Below, piece by piece: positions 17,075-26,766 of a DNA stretch of 64,000 nucleotides. The translations under genes were made by a program, and so were the position numbers. A model generated the notes under the pieces. It was given only the letters and a program-made list of their open reading frames with translations. It did no database searches and had not been told where the DNA came from. Origin of the DNA: Pseudomonas fluorescens (GTDB lineage Bacteria > Pseudomonadota > Gammaproteobacteria > Pseudomonadales > Pseudomonadaceae); the NCBI RefSeq assembly GCF_001708445.1, contig NZ_CP015637.1, positions 4,775,001 to 4,839,000 on the forward strand, given 5' to 3'. Positions within the stretch are counted from its first letter, which is position 1, and each line of letters begins with the position of its first letter.

Positions 17075-18499
17075 ATGACTGTCAAAACAAATATTGACAT
17101 GGTGTCAATTATGCGTGAGGGGTTATCCAACGGGCAGGGCGTCAAGTACAAGCGCCTGTCCGATGTCATGGAACGGGGTATCCTCGAAGGCTTGATTGAA
17201 CCGGGACGAAAACTACCGCCCCACCGGGTGCTTTCCGACAATCTGGGCGTGACTATCGGCACTATCAGCCGGGCCTACGGCGAACTCGAACGCCTCGGCC
17301 TGGTGGTGGCGCGGGTCGGTGACGGCACGTTCGTGCGCAAGCGTGGGATGGAGCGACAGCGTGATGAAGGCTTTCGTAACTTCAGCGAAGAGCCGCGGCA
17401 GTACTTTGATATGAGCCGCAACATGCATATCCCGGGGCAGGAGACGTTATTCCTGGCCCAGAGCTTCCAAACCCTGTCGACCAATGCCAAGTTCCTCCAG
17501 GACATCAGCGCCTACACCCCTGACGCCGGCCTGCCGCGTTACCGTGAAGCCGGTGCGCAATGGCTGGTGCAGCGAGATTTCCATCCGATTCCCGAACAGG
17601 TCATCTGCGTCAACGGCGGCCAGCATGGGTTGTTGTGCGCGATGATGGCGCTGTTGCGTGCAGGCGATACGGTGGTCACCGAACAGCTGACCTACCCTGG
17701 CCTGATCACCGCCGCGCGCATGCTGGGTGTGCGTCTGATCGGCCTGGAGATGGATGAAGAGGGCGTGCTGCCGGGAGCGCTGGAGGAAGTCTGTCGTAAT
17801 CACCGGGTTTCGGCGTTGTATTGCACGCCGACCATCCAGAATCCTACGACGGCGGTCTTGTCGGTCGCACGTCGCGAGGCTTTGGTCAAAGTGTGCCGCG
17901 AGCACAACCTGCTGATTCTTGAAGATGAAGCCCACGGCGTGCTGGTAGAAGATCGGCCGCCGCCTCTCAGCTATTTCGCGCCTGAGCGTACGATTTTGAT
18001 CAGCAGCCTGAGCAAGGCGGTGTCGGCCGGTTTACGCGTGGGCTACGTGCACGCGCCACCGGCGCTGGTCAGCCGTATCTCGGCGGCCTTGCGCTCGACC
18101 TGCTGGATGGCCACTCCCGTGACCCTGGAACTGGCCACCCAATGGATCGAAAACGGCACGGCGGAATACCTGCTGCGCCAGCAGATCAACGAGATCAGCC
18201 GGCGCAAAGCGCTGGTGCGCGACCTGTTGGCCGGGCTGGAATACCGCACCCATCTCAATAGCCCGCATTTCTGGATTGAAGTCCCAGAGCCATGGCGCGC
18301 GTCGGAAATCGAGGCAGAGCTCAAGCAGAACAATTACCTGATCGCCACCGCCGAAGCGTTCGCCGTCGGGCAAACGGCTGTACCACAGTTTATTCGAGCG
18401 AGTATCTGCAATACGTCCGGCGATGATCAGTTGTTGCGGGCCGGGTTCGATGCGTTGGCGACGGCGTTGGGGCAGGGTGGTGGGCGGTTCCACCTGTAG
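17075..18499 (+). CDS. MocR-family transcriptional regulator (GntR wHTH fused to an aminotransferase-like domain)
   Basis: 474 residues. Residues about 25-90 are a GntR winged helix (LPPHRVLSDNLGVTIGTISR, then GDGTFV); residues about 120-470 are a fold-type I aminotransferase domain with the PLP lysine K314 in SSLSKAVSAGLRVGYV and the pyridine-binding D284 in LEDEAHG. MocR proteins such as GabR, PdxR and TauR sense PLP together with an amino compound and usually control the divergent operon, here the exporter/JAMM-Ubl-E1-rhodanese operon. The ATG at 17075 is used; another in-frame ATG lies at 17099. An amino acid is the likely ligand. Confidence 0.92.
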   Translation: MTVKTNIDMVSIMREGLSNGQGVKYKRLSDVMERGILEGLIEPGRKLPPHRVLSDNLGVTIGTISRAYGELERLGLVVARVGDGTFVRKRGMERQRDEGFRNFSEEPRQYFDMSRNMHIPGQETLFLAQSFQTLSTNAKFLQDISAYTPDAGLPRYREAGAQWLVQRDFHPIPEQVICVNGGQHGLLCAMMALLRAGDTVVTEQLTYPGLITAARMLGVRLIGLEMDEEGVLPGALEEVCRNHRVSALYCTPTIQNPTTAVLSVARREALVKVCREHNLLILEDEAHGVLVEDRPPPLSYFAPERTILISSLSKAVSAGLRVGYVHAPPALVSRISAALRSTCWMATPVTLELATQWIENGTAEYLLRQQINEISRRKALVRDLLAGLEYRTHLNSPHFWIEVPEPWRASEIEAELKQNNYLIATAEAFAVGQTAVPQFIRASICNTSGDDQLLRAGFDALATALGQGGGRFHL

Positions 18500-18511
18500 C
18501 GAGGGGCTTCT

Positions 18512-18668
18512 TTGTGGCGAGCGGGCTTGTTGTGGCGAGCGGGCTTGCCCCGCGTTGGGCTGCGCAGCAGCCCCAAAACCATTCACAGAGAACTGACTGA
18601 CACACCGCATTCATCTTGATTGGGGCTGCTGCGCAGCCCAACGCGGGGCAAGCCCGCTCGCCACGACA
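18512..18668. repeat. REP doublet of a third type (TGTGGCGAGCGGGCTTGCCCCGC)
   Basis: Large inverted pair: the left arm from about 18530 to 18575 and the right arm from about 18620 to 18668 are complementary over more than 40 bases, including a GGGCTGCGCAGCAGCCC palindrome. The first 18 bases of the left arm are partly duplicated just upstream (18513-18530). It fills the gap between the convergent mocR and ppsR genes. This family differs from the two other REP types in the window. Confidence 0.85.
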
Positions 18669-18704
18669 AGCCCGTTCACCACCGTTAAGCAGCGTCTCAA
18701 GGCA

Positions 18705-19523
18705 TTATTTGAAGCGTCGCTCGACGCCTTTCTCCACCAGAATCTTCGCTGAGATCTCCTCCACCGAAAAATGCGTGGAATTGATATGCGCAATATTCTC
18801 GCGACGGAACAGATTTTCCACTTCACGCACTTCGAATTCGCACTGGGCATAGCTGGAGTAGCGGCTGTTGGGCTTGCGCTCGTTGCGAATGGCCGTGAGG
18901 CGGTCCGGGTCGATGGTCAGGCCGAAGAGCTTATGTGAATGCGCGCGCAGGGCGGCCGGCAACGTCAGGTGCTCCATGTCGTCCTCGGTCAACGGGTAGT
19001 TGGCCGCACGGATACCGAATTGCATCGCCATGTACAGACAGGTGGGCGTTTTGCCGCAGCGGGACACGCCGACCAGAATCAGATCGGCCTTGTCGTAGTA
19101 GTGGGTACGGGCGCCGTCATCGTTGTCGAGGGCGAAGTTCACCGCCTCGATACGCTCCATGTAATTGGAGTTATGCCCAATGGAATGGGACTTTCCGACC
19201 GAATAAGAGGAGTGTTCGCTCAACTCCTGTTCCAGCGGCGCCAGGAAGGTCGAGAAAATATCGATCATGAAACCATTGGAGGTTGCGAGGATCTCACGGA
19301 TGTCTTGATTGACGATGGTGTCGAAAATGATCGGCCGAAAGCCGTCTTTTTCTGCCGCCAGATTGATTTGTTGTACCATGGCCCGCGCTTTATCCACGTT
19401 GTCGATATAGGGCCGCGTGAATTTGGCGAAGGTAATGTTTTCGAACTGCGCGAGCAGGCTCTGACCCAGGGTTTCGGCTGTAATGCCGGTGCCGTCGGAA
19501 ATAAAGAAAGCAGATCGTTTCAT
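18705..19523 (-). CDS. ppsR: Phosphoenolpyruvate synthase regulatory protein PpsR
   Basis: Bifunctional ADP-dependent kinase/Pi-dependent pyrophosphorylase that switches PpsA off and on by phosphorylating a threonine near its catalytic histidine. 272 residues when started at the ATG at 19523 ([20 protein letters not shown]), matching the family; an upstream in-frame ATG would add 35 unrelated residues. The P-loop is GVSRCGKT (152-159). Divergent from ppsA with a 178-base gap, the usual arrangement in pseudomonads. Confidence 0.96.
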   Translation of the reverse strand: MKRSAFFISDGTGITAETLGQSLLAQFENITFAKFTRPYIDNVDKARAMVQQINLAAEKDGFRPIIFDTIVNQDIREILATSNGFMIDIFSTFLAPLEQELSEHSSYSVGKSHSIGHNSNYMERIEAVNFALDNDDGARTHYYDKADLILVGVSRCGKTPTCLYMAMQFGIRAANYPLTEDDMEHLTLPAALRAHSHKLFGLTIDPDRLTAIRNERKPNSRYSSYAQCEFEVREVENLFRRENIAHINSTHFSVEEISAKILVEKGVERRFK

Positions 19524-19537
19524 TTGAGCCCTGGGCC

Positions 19538-19566
19538 TTAAGCTGATGGCGAATCTTGGATATGAT
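19538..19566 (+). promoter_or_regulatory. Possible sigma-70 promoter for ppsA
   Basis: TATGAT at 19561-19566 is a good -10 hexamer; TTAAGC at 19538-19543, 17 bases upstream, is a weak -35. It lies in the ppsR-ppsA divergent gap about 140 bases before the ppsA start, so the ppsA leader would be long. Confidence 0.4.
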
Positions 19567-19701
19567 AGGCGCGATTTTGCCGTCCCGCAGTGGGCCGCAT
19601 TCTCACTTATTTTCCAGGTCCAGGCCACAAGCGCTGGCGAATGCTCCTACTGAGCAGCCGGCGTCCTGAGCTTTTCCAACACAGAAAGTGGAGAGATCAC
19701 C

Positions 19702-22077
19702 TTGGTAGAGTACGTAGTTTCCCTCGATAAGCTCGGCGTCCATGATGTAGAGCACGTAGGGGGCAAGAACGCATCCCTCGGCGAGATGATCAGTAATCTT
19801 GCAGGCGCTGGTGTCTCGGTGCCCGGTGGTTTTGCCACCACTGCCCAGGCTTACCGCGATTTCCTCGAACTGAGCGGTCTCAACGCCCAGATCCACGCCG
19901 CGCTGGATGCCCTGGACGTCGATGACGTCAACGCCCTGGCCAAGACCGGCGCCCAGATCCGTCAATGGATCATGGAAGCCGAGTTCCCCGAGAAGCTCAA
20001 CGAAGAAATCCGGACGGCCTTCGCCACCCTGTCGGCCGGCAACCCGGACATGGCCGTCGCCGTGCGTTCCTCGGCCACCGCCGAAGACTTGCCCGACGCC
20101 TCCTTCGCCGGCCAGCAGGAAACCTTCCTCAACATCCGCGGCGTGGAAAACGTGATCCGCGCGGCCAAGGAAGTGTTTGCCTCGCTGTTCAACGACCGTG
20201 CCATTTCCTACCGGGTCCACCAGGGTTTCGACCACAAGCTGGTGGCCCTGTCTGCCGGTGTGCAGCGCATGGTGCGTTCTGAAACCGGCACCGCCGGCGT
20301 GATGTTCACCCTCGATACCGAGTCGGGCTTCCGTGACGTGGTGTTTATCACCGGCGCCTACGGCCTGGGTGAAACCGTCGTACAAGGTGCGGTCAACCCC
20401 GATGAATTCTACGTACACAAGGGCACCCTCGAAGCGGGTCGCCCGGCCATCCTGCGCCGCAACCTGGGCAGCAAGGCCATCAAGATGATCTACGGCGACG
20501 AGGCCAAGGCCGGTCGCTCGGTGAAAACCGTTGATGTGGACAAGGCCGAGCGCGCGCGTTTCTGCCTGACCGACGCTGAAGTCAGCGAACTGGCCAAGCA
20601 GGCGATGATCATCGAGAAGCACTACCAGTGCCCGATGGACATCGAGTGGGCCAAGGACGGTGATGACGGCAAGCTGTATATCGTGCAGGCGCGTCCCGAG
20701 ACCGTGAAGAGCCGCACTTCGGCCAATGTCATGGAGCGCTACCTGCTCAAGGAAACCGGCACCGTGCTGGTGGAAGGCCGAGCCATTGGCCAGCGCATTG
20801 GCGCCGGCAAGGTGCGGATCATCAAGGACGTGTCCGAAATGGACAAAGTCCAGCCCGGCGACGTGCTGGTCTCCGACATGACCGACCCGGACTGGGAGCC
20901 GGTGATGAAGCGCGCCAGCGCTATCGTCACCAACCGTGGCGGGCGTACCTGCCACGCGGCGATCATCGCCCGTGAACTGGGGATCCCGGCGGTCGTGGGC
21001 TGCGGCAATGCGACCCAGTTGCTCAAAGATGGCCAGGGCGTGACCGTTTCCTGCGCCGAAGGCGACACCGGCTTCATCTTCGAAGGCGAGTTGGGCTTCG
21101 ACATCAAGCAAAACTCCATCGACGCCATGCCGGACCTGCCGTTCAAGATCATGATGAACGTCGGTAACCCGGACCGTGCCTTCGACTTCGCGCAGTTGCC
21201 GAACGCCGGCGTGGGTCTGGCCCGCCTGGAGTTCATCATCAACCGCATGATCGGCGTGCACCCCAAGGCCCTGCTGAACTACGACGGCCTGCCACAGGAC
21301 ATCAAGGACAGCGTCGACAAACGCATCGCCGGCTACAACGACCCGGTGGGCTTCTATGTCGAGAAGCTGGTGGAAGGCATCAGCACCCTGGCGGCTGCGT
21401 TCTACCCGAAAAAGGTCATCGTGCGCCTGTCGGACTTCAAGTCCAACGAATACGCCAACCTGATCGGCGGCAAGCTCTACGAGCCGGAAGAAGAAAACCC
21501 GATGCTGGGCTTCCGCGGTGCCTCGCGTTACATCAGCGAAGCGTTCCGTGATTGCTTCGAGCTTGAATGCCGCGCCCTCAAGCGCGTGCGCAACGAGATG
21601 GGCCTGACCAACGTTGAAATCATGGTGCCGTTCGTACGCACCCTGGGTGAAGCGAGCCAGGTTGTGGATTTGCTGGCCGAAAACGGCCTGTCCCGTGGTG
21701 AGAACGGCCTGCGCGTCATCATGATGTGCGAACTGCCGTCCAACGCCATCCTGGCCGAAGAGTTCCTCGAGTTCTTCGACGGCTTCTCCATCGGCTCCAA
21801 CGACCTGACCCAGCTGACCTTGGGCCTGGACCGCGACTCCGGGATCATCGCGCACCTGTTCGACGAGCGTAACCCGGCGGTCAAGAAGCTGCTGGCCAAC
21901 GCCATCCAGGCTTGTAACAAGGCTGGCAAGTACATCGGTATCTGCGGCCAAGGCCCTTCCGACCACCCTGACCTGGCCAAATGGTTGATGGAACAGGGCA
22001 TCGAAAGCGTCTCGCTGAACCCCGATTCGGTGCTGGAAACCTGGTTCTTCCTGGCGGAAGGCCAAGCGTCCGCCTAA
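19702..22077 (+). CDS. ppsA: Phosphoenolpyruvate synthase PpsA
   Basis: Makes PEP from pyruvate and ATP (products AMP and Pi) for gluconeogenesis. 791 residues: N-terminal ATP-grasp-like domain ([20 protein letters not shown]), central phosphohistidine domain with H418 in [13 protein letters not shown], and C-terminal PEP/pyruvate barrel with [18 protein letters not shown] and CGQGPSD. The start is TTG at 19702, with GGAGAG six bases upstream; the resulting N-terminus ([12 protein letters not shown]) matches the family. The threonine two residues before H418 is the expected PpsR target. A rho-independent terminator follows at 22136-22169. Confidence 0.97.
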   Translation: MVEYVVSLDKLGVHDVEHVGGKNASLGEMISNLAGAGVSVPGGFATTAQAYRDFLELSGLNAQIHAALDALDVDDVNALAKTGAQIRQWIMEAEFPEKLNEEIRTAFATLSAGNPDMAVAVRSSATAEDLPDASFAGQQETFLNIRGVENVIRAAKEVFASLFNDRAISYRVHQGFDHKLVALSAGVQRMVRSETGTAGVMFTLDTESGFRDVVFITGAYGLGETVVQGAVNPDEFYVHKGTLEAGRPAILRRNLGSKAIKMIYGDEAKAGRSVKTVDVDKAERARFCLTDAEVSELAKQAMIIEKHYQCPMDIEWAKDGDDGKLYIVQARPETVKSRTSANVMERYLLKETGTVLVEGRAIGQRIGAGKVRIIKDVSEMDKVQPGDVLVSDMTDPDWEPVMKRASAIVTNRGGRTCHAAIIARELGIPAVVGCGNATQLLKDGQGVTVSCAEGDTGFIFEGELGFDIKQNSIDAMPDLPFKIMMNVGNPDRAFDFAQLPNAGVGLARLEFIINRMIGVHPKALLNYDGLPQDIKDSVDKRIAGYNDPVGFYVEKLVEGISTLAAAFYPKKVIVRLSDFKSNEYANLIGGKLYEPEEENPMLGFRGASRYISEAFRDCFELECRALKRVRNEMGLTNVEIMVPFVRTLGEASQVVDLLAENGLSRGENGLRVIMMCELPSNAILAEEFLEFFDGFSIGSNDLTQLTLGLDRDSGIIAHLFDERNPAVKKLLANAIQACNKAGKYIGICGQGPSDHPDLAKWLMEQGIESVSLNPDSVLETWFFLAEGQASA

Positions 22078-22135
22078 GGTCGACGCGTCAAAAGTGCCGG
22101 TCAATCGTCAGGTTGGCCGGCATTCTTATCTGTAC

Positions 22136-22169
22136 AGGGCGGAACTCCTTCCGGACGCCGCCCTTTTTT
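22136..22169 (+). terminator. Rho-independent terminator downstream of ppsA
   Basis: GGGCGG at 22137-22142 pairs with CCGCCC at 22058+100 bases further on (22158-22163), with a 15-base loop and six T after the stem. A second stem without a clean T-run (TGCCGG...CCGGCA, 22095-22122) lies just before it. The next gene starts 14 bases further on, so it probably has its own promoter or relies on read-through. Confidence 0.7.
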
Positions 22170-22182
22170 GTGCAAGAGCATT

Positions 22183-23172
22183 ATGCAAAGCAGCAGCAAC
22201 CTGTTTCCCGTCGCCCTGATCAGCGCTGAACGTCGTGGCGACCTGAGTGAAGATGTGTATCGACTCAAACCCGGTAACAGTCCCGACGGCACCGTCGAGC
22301 TGGCCGTCACCCGGTTGGGCCTGGCCGATGTCCCGGAAAACCGGGGCATTCCGGTTATCTTGTTGCATGGCAGTTTTTCCAATCGACGCTTTTGGTATTC
22401 GCCCAAGGGCATTGGCCTGGGGGCCTATTTGGCGCGCCAGGGATTCGACGTGTGGATCCCGGAAATGCGCGGGCATGGGCTGTCCCGGCGCAACCAACAG
22501 TACGCCCGCAACCGCGTTGCCGACTATGCCCGCTACGATTTGCCGGCGATCGGCGCGTTTGTGCGCGAGCAAAGTGCGCAGGTTCCGCACTGGGTCGGCC
22601 ATTCCCTCGGCGCCACTACCCTGGCAGCGGCCTTGGGGGGGAAGCACCTGGGAGCGCCGGCAGTGGCCTCGGTGGCCTTGTTTGGCTGCCAGGTGAGTCG
22701 CACCCACTGGCCATTGAAAATTCCACCGGTGGAGTGGACCGGCCGCTTGTTCTTGAAACGTTTTGGCCAGGTCTCTGGCGCTCGGCTCAAGCGTGGCCCG
22801 GAGGATGAACCGGCTGGTGTGATGATTGAGGCCATGCGCTGGAATGGCCTGTTTGGACGCTTTGGCGATGGCAAGCAGGACTGGTGGAAAGGCCTGGCCG
22901 ATGTGGACGTACCGCTGCTGGCCGTCAGTGCCGCGGGCGACCGGCAGGACCCGGATTGGGCGTGCCGCAAGCTGTTCGAGCAAGTCGGCTCCGAGCACCG
23001 CCAATACCTGTGCCTGGGACGCCAGCAAGGTTTTACCGGGGACTTCGGGCATGTGGAAATGCTGGTCAGCAAACCCGCCCAGATCGAGGTGTGGCCGCTG
23101 GTGGAGCAATGGTTGAAAGATCCGCTGACACCCTCGCTGGGTGCCAGGCCTGAGGCTTTGGTCGTAGTTTGA
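22183..23172 (+). CDS. Alpha/beta hydrolase
   Basis: 329-residue cytosolic alpha/beta-hydrolase fold protein. Oxyanion-hole motif LLHGSF around residues 60-65, nucleophile elbow GHSLG with S141, and a late aspartate/histidine region (SAAGDRQDPDW, then GDFGHVEML) that could complete the triad. The substrate is unknown; homologues sit at the same place between ppsA and rraA in other pseudomonads and are annotated only as esterase/lipase. The ATG at 22183 is preferred over one five codons upstream because it gives the usual N-terminus and leaves the terminator intact. Confidence 0.85.
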   Translation: MQSSSNLFPVALISAERRGDLSEDVYRLKPGNSPDGTVELAVTRLGLADVPENRGIPVILLHGSFSNRRFWYSPKGIGLGAYLARQGFDVWIPEMRGHGLSRRNQQYARNRVADYARYDLPAIGAFVREQSAQVPHWVGHSLGATTLAAALGGKHLGAPAVASVALFGCQVSRTHWPLKIPPVEWTGRLFLKRFGQVSGARLKRGPEDEPAGVMIEAMRWNGLFGRFGDGKQDWWKGLADVDVPLLAVSAAGDRQDPDWACRKLFEQVGSEHRQYLCLGRQQGFTGDFGHVEMLVSKPAQIEVWPLVEQWLKDPLTPSLGARPEALVVV

Positions 23173-23361
23173 CGCAGCGCTCTGCCAAGGGCGTTTCGCT
23201 CGTGTGTGGTTGCGGCTAAGATATGACGCGTTAATCGCTTCTGGTCATATTCAGTCGCGCAGTGGTTATTGCGTTGCGACGAAGCGGATGGGATGTTGCG
23301 CACCGGCCCAGGCTGGCGCTTCTTTCGAAAGACTCTTCTTTGACAGAAAGGAATTTTTTCA

Positions 23362-23853
23362 ATGAACCATTACGTGACCCCCGACTTGTGCGACGCCTAC
23401 CCGGAACTGGTGCAGGTGGTCGAGCCGATGTTCAGCAACTTCGGCGGTCGAGACTCCTTTGGCGGCGAGATTGTCACCATTAAATGCTTCGAAGATAACT
23501 CTCTGGTCAAGGAACAGGCCGACCAGCCAGGTACCGGCAAGGTATTGGTGGTCGACGGTGGTGGTTCGCTGCGCCGTGCGCTGCTGGGCGACATGATCGC
23601 CGAAAAAGCCGCGAAAAACGGTTGGGAAGGCCTGGTGATCTATGGCTGCATCCGGGATGTCGACGTGATCGCCCAGACCGACCTGGGGGTGCAGGCCCTG
23701 GCCAGCCATCCGATGAAGACCGACAAGCGCGGTATTGGCGACTTGAACGTGGCGGTCACCTTTGCGGGTGTGACGTTTCGCCCGGGTGAATACATCTACG
23801 CCGACAATAATGGCGTGATCGTGTCGCCCAGCCCGCTGAAAATGCCTGAATAA
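23362..23853 (+). CDS. rraA: RraA-family protein (regulator of ribonuclease activity A)
   Basis: 163 residues, full length. Signature stretches are [12 protein letters not shown] near the N-terminus, the central [19 protein letters not shown], and [14 protein letters not shown] near the end. In E. coli RraA binds RNase E and inhibits it; many relatives, including Pseudomonas members, have HMG/CHA aldolase or oxaloacetate decarboxylase activity, and the G-x-x-R-D segment needed for that is present here. The function could therefore be either. A Shine-Dalgarno (AAAGGA) precedes the ATG. cmaX follows after 24 bases. Confidence 0.9.
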   Translation: MNHYVTPDLCDAYPELVQVVEPMFSNFGGRDSFGGEIVTIKCFEDNSLVKEQADQPGTGKVLVVDGGGSLRRALLGDMIAEKAAKNGWEGLVIYGCIRDVDVIAQTDLGVQALASHPMKTDKRGIGDLNVAVTFAGVTFRPGEYIYADNNGVIVSPSPLKMPE

Positions 23854-23877
23854 ACCGCAATAGCCAACGGGGTGAGG

Positions 23878-24873
23878 ATGTTCGAGGAAGAAAACGCGCA
23901 ATGGGGGCTGGTGCATGCCCTGGTGCTGGACGGTAAAGGCGGTGCGCGTTCGATTGCCCGGACTGAGCTCGACGATTTGCATATGCAGCCCCAGGAAAGC
24001 CTGTGGCTGCATTGGGACCGCAGCCATCCCCAGACCCAGACCTGGTTGCGCACCTCCAGCGGCTTGAGCGAATTCGCCTGTGACCTGCTGCTGGAAGAGA
24101 ACACCCGGCCGCGCCTGTTGCCGCTGCCGGACGCCGAATTGCTGCTGTTCCTGCGTGGGGTCAACCTCAACCCGGGCGCGGAGCCTGAGGACATGGTCTC
24201 GGTGCGTATTTTTGCCGCAGCCAGCCGTGTGATCTCCCTGCGTTTGCGCCCGCTGCGTGCCACCGATGAATTGCTGGTGCAACTGGAGGAGGGCACCGGG
24301 CCCAAGACCGCATCCGAACTCATCCTTTATATGGCGCAGTACCTCACTCATAAAGTGCAGGATCTGGTCTCGGACCTGTCTGAAATCGTCGATATCGAGG
24401 AAGAAAAACTGGATGCCGACGAACGGTATACTCCGGAGCATGGCAGCGTTTTGCAGATCCGTCGGCGAGCGGCCGGGCTCAAGCGTTTCCTGTTCCCGCA
24501 GCGGGATATTTTTGCCCAGCTGACGCGGATCAAATTGCCGTGGTTTTGTGATGACGATGCCGACTACTGGAACGAATTGAACAACAGCCTGACCCGCTAC
24601 CTGGAAGAGCTCGAATTGACCCGGGAGCGCGTGGGGCTTGTGCTTGAGACCGAAGACCGGCGCTTGAGCGTGCGCATGAACCGCACCATGTACCGCTTCG
24701 GGATCATCACCGGGATCTTCCTGCCGATGAGCTTTCTGACCGGCCTGCTGGGGATCAATGTGGGGGGGATTCCGTTCTCTTCCAGCCCCTACGGATTTGT
24801 GATTGCCTGCCTGCTGATGGTCTCGGTGGCGCTCGGACAATGGTGGCTATTTCGACGATTGCGCTGGGTTTGA
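23878..24873 (+). CDS. cmaX: CorA-family divalent cation transporter-like protein CmaX
   Basis: 331-residue CorA/ZntB superfamily protein: long cytosolic N-terminal domain, stalk helix, and two C-terminal transmembrane segments (about 272-292 and 303-322). The usual pore signature GMN reads GIN here (LLGINVGGIP), as in ZntB-like members. Synteny with crfX-cmpX-sigX-oprF identifies it as CmaX. Members transport divalent cations; the ion is not known from sequence. The start is the ATG at 23878, two codons after an alternative GTG. Confidence 0.9.
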   Translation: MFEEENAQWGLVHALVLDGKGGARSIARTELDDLHMQPQESLWLHWDRSHPQTQTWLRTSSGLSEFACDLLLEENTRPRLLPLPDAELLLFLRGVNLNPGAEPEDMVSVRIFAAASRVISLRLRPLRATDELLVQLEEGTGPKTASELILYMAQYLTHKVQDLVSDLSEIVDIEEEKLDADERYTPEHGSVLQIRRRAAGLKRFLFPQRDIFAQLTRIKLPWFCDDDADYWNELNNSLTRYLEELELTRERVGLVLETEDRRLSVRMNRTMYRFGIITGIFLPMSFLTGLLGINVGGIPFSSSPYGFVIACLLMVSVALGQWWLFRRLRWV

Positions 24874-24959
24874 CCTGAATATGAGCTGAACGTAGGAAGG
24901 GTCCCATGTGACCTCAAGAATTTTACCCTCGTCTTTTAAAACACTTGCGAGAGGTCTTT

Positions 24960-25205
24960 ATGCACGATCCGTTCGAACAGTCTTTGCGTGACATGCTCAA
25001 TGCCTCGCCGTCCAACCGCGACGACGATGCTTGCCTGGGTCGCGTGTTGAAAACCGCCAACCGTCAGGTGGGTGCGGGGGACCTGTTCGGCCTGCTCGGT
25101 CGGTGGTTACCGGCGTTGATGATGGCCCTGAACAACGGTTCAGCCCATGTATCGCCGGTTTCCCGTCGTAAACCTCTTGCTCGCACTGCTGATAAGGCTG
25201 ATTGA
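24960..25205 (+). CDS. crfX: CrfX, small conserved Pseudomonas protein
   Basis: 81 residues starting MHDPFEQSLRDMLNAS, with a GAGAGG Shine-Dalgarno. No enzymatic motif is visible; a hydrophobic patch (FGLLGRWLPALMMAL) lies at about 43-57 and a basic tail follows. The name and presence come from the conserved cmaX-crfX-cmpX-sigX-oprF arrangement of pseudomonads; no function is known to me. It ends 2 bases before the cmpX start, so the two are translationally coupled. Confidence 0.85.
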   Translation: MHDPFEQSLRDMLNASPSNRDDDACLGRVLKTANRQVGAGDLFGLLGRWLPALMMALNNGSAHVSPVSRRKPLARTADKAD

Positions 25206-25207
25206 AT

Positions 25208-26032
25208 ATGGAACTTGATCTCTGGACCCAGAGCCTGGTCACCGCGATGACCGCATTGTGGACCAAGGTGGCGAATTTCATTCCCAACCTGTTTGGGGCG
25301 CTGGTCCTGGTGCTGCTGGGCTTTGTCGTGGCCAAGCTGCTCGACACCCTGCTGTCCAAATTGCTCGCGAAACTGGGCCTTGATCGCCTGATGGCAGGTA
25401 CGGGGCTGACCAAGCTGCTCGGCCGCGCCGGTCTGCAAGTGCCGATTTCGACCTTGATCGGCAAGATCGTCTATTGGTTCGTATTGCTGATTTTTCTGGT
25501 TTCAGCGGCTCAATCCCTTGGACTTGAGCGAGTTTCAGCTACGCTCGACATGCTTGCGCTGTATTTACCGAAGGTTTTCGGTGGCGCGCTGGTCCTGCTT
25601 GTCGGCGTTTTGCTGGCGCAACTGGCCAATGGGCTGGTGCGCGGGGCTGCCGAAGGGGTAGGGCTGGACTATGCGGCAGGCCTGGGGCGAATTGCCCAGG
25701 GGCTGGTGATCATCATCAGTATTTCCGTCGCGATCAGCCAGTTGGAGGTCAAAACTGACCTGCTCAACCATGTGATTGTGATTGTTTTGATTACCGTTGG
25801 TCTGGCCGTTGCGCTGGCCATGGGGTTGGGAAGCCGGGAAATTGCCGGCCAGATTCTTGCGGGAATCTACGTGCGTGAGTTGTATCAGGTGGGGCAGCAA
25901 GTGCGTGTGGGCGAGGTCGAAGGGCAAATCGAGGAGATCGGCACGGTCAAGACAACGGTGCTGACCGATGACGGCGACCTGGTGTCGCTGTCCAATCGGA
26001 TTCTCCTGGAGCAGCAGGTCAGTAGCCGCTAA
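25208..26032 (+). CDS. cmpX: CmpX, MscS-like mechanosensitive channel family membrane protein
   Basis: 274 residues. Hydrophobic segments at about 20-42, 76-97, 113-138, 160-182 and 188-206, followed by a short MscS-like beta domain (about 215-270) with GQQVRVGEVEGQIEEIG and LVSLSNRILL. It resembles the small 'conserved TM helix' type of MscS relative. In P. aeruginosa loss of cmpX is known to change SigX-dependent expression, linking it to membrane tension or envelope stress. The ATG at 25208 follows the crfX stop directly. Confidence 0.9.
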   Translation: MELDLWTQSLVTAMTALWTKVANFIPNLFGALVLVLLGFVVAKLLDTLLSKLLAKLGLDRLMAGTGLTKLLGRAGLQVPISTLIGKIVYWFVLLIFLVSAAQSLGLERVSATLDMLALYLPKVFGGALVLLVGVLLAQLANGLVRGAAEGVGLDYAAGLGRIAQGLVIIISISVAISQLEVKTDLLNHVIVIVLITVGLAVALAMGLGSREIAGQILAGIYVRELYQVGQQVRVGEVEGQIEEIGTVKTTVLTDDGDLVSLSNRILLEQQVSSR

Positions 26033-26119
26033 CGCGGCAAACCCTGCTAATGTACGCCGCCGCGAACCTGGGTGACCGGATTGCAGCGGACATTGACCTG
26101 ACTGTCGGCACGACTTGTT

Positions 26120-26710
26120 TTGAATAAAGCCCAAACGCTGTCCACGCGCTATGACCCCCGTGAGCTCTCTGATGAGGAGTTGGTCGCGCGCGCGCACACG
26201 GAGCTGTTTCACGTAACTCGTGCGTACGAAGAATTGATGCGCAGATATCAACGCACTCTGTTCAACGTTTGTTCAAGGTATTTAGGGAACGATAGAGATG
26301 CGGATGATGTCTGTCAGGAAGTGATGCTCAAGGTGCTGTACGGCCTGAAGAACTTCGAGGGCAAATCGAAGTTCAAGACCTGGCTCTACAGCATCACGTA
26401 CAACGAGTGCATCACGCAGTATCGGAAGGAACGGCGAAAGCGTCGCTTGATGGACGCCTTGAGTCTCGACCCCCTTGAGGAGGCGTCTGAAGAAAAGACG
26501 CCGGCACCCGAGGAGAAGGGTGGACTTGATCGCTGGTTGGTGCATGTGAACCCGATTGACCGGGAAATTCTGGTGCTACGATTTGTCGCAGAGCTGGAGT
26601 TTCAGGAAATCGCCGACATCATGCACATGGGTTTGAGTGCTACAAAAATGCGTTACAAACGTGCTCTTGATAAATTACGTGAGAAATTTGCGGGCGAGAC
26701 TGAAACTTAG
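26120..26710 (+). CDS. sigX: ECF sigma factor SigX
   Basis: 196-residue extracytoplasmic-function sigma factor. Region 2 includes RDADDVCQEVMLKVLYGL and FKTWLYSITYNEC; region 4 includes REILVLRFVAELEFQEIAD and LSATKMRYKRALDKL. The start is TTG at 26120, which reproduces the MNKAQTLSTRYDP N-terminus conserved in Pseudomonas SigX. No anti-sigma factor gene is adjacent; the neighbours are membrane proteins CmpX and OprF. In this genus SigX controls oprF, fatty-acid synthesis and membrane fluidity in response to envelope stress. Confidence 0.95.
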   Translation: MNKAQTLSTRYDPRELSDEELVARAHTELFHVTRAYEELMRRYQRTLFNVCSRYLGNDRDADDVCQEVMLKVLYGLKNFEGKSKFKTWLYSITYNECITQYRKERRKRRLMDALSLDPLEEASEEKTPAPEEKGGLDRWLVHVNPIDREILVLRFVAELEFQEIADIMHMGLSATKMRYKRALDKLREKFAGETET

Positions 26711-26766
26711 TGCGTGGCAAATATCTCTTACGTGTAGGCAAGTTCTGTTAGACTTGTCGCCGAGTT

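Noticed and set aside
19603..22104. 833-residue open frame antisense to ppsA (similar long antisense frames lie opposite acnD, nirB and rlmKL)
   Set aside because: These frames mirror the codon structure of GC-rich genes on the other strand, are full of His/Gln/Arg/Ala without motifs, and the sense genes are unmistakable.
23878..24873. Calling the CorA-family gene ZntB
   Set aside because: The GIN pore motif fits ZntB-like proteins, but the crfX-cmpX-sigX-oprF context identifies it as CmaX.
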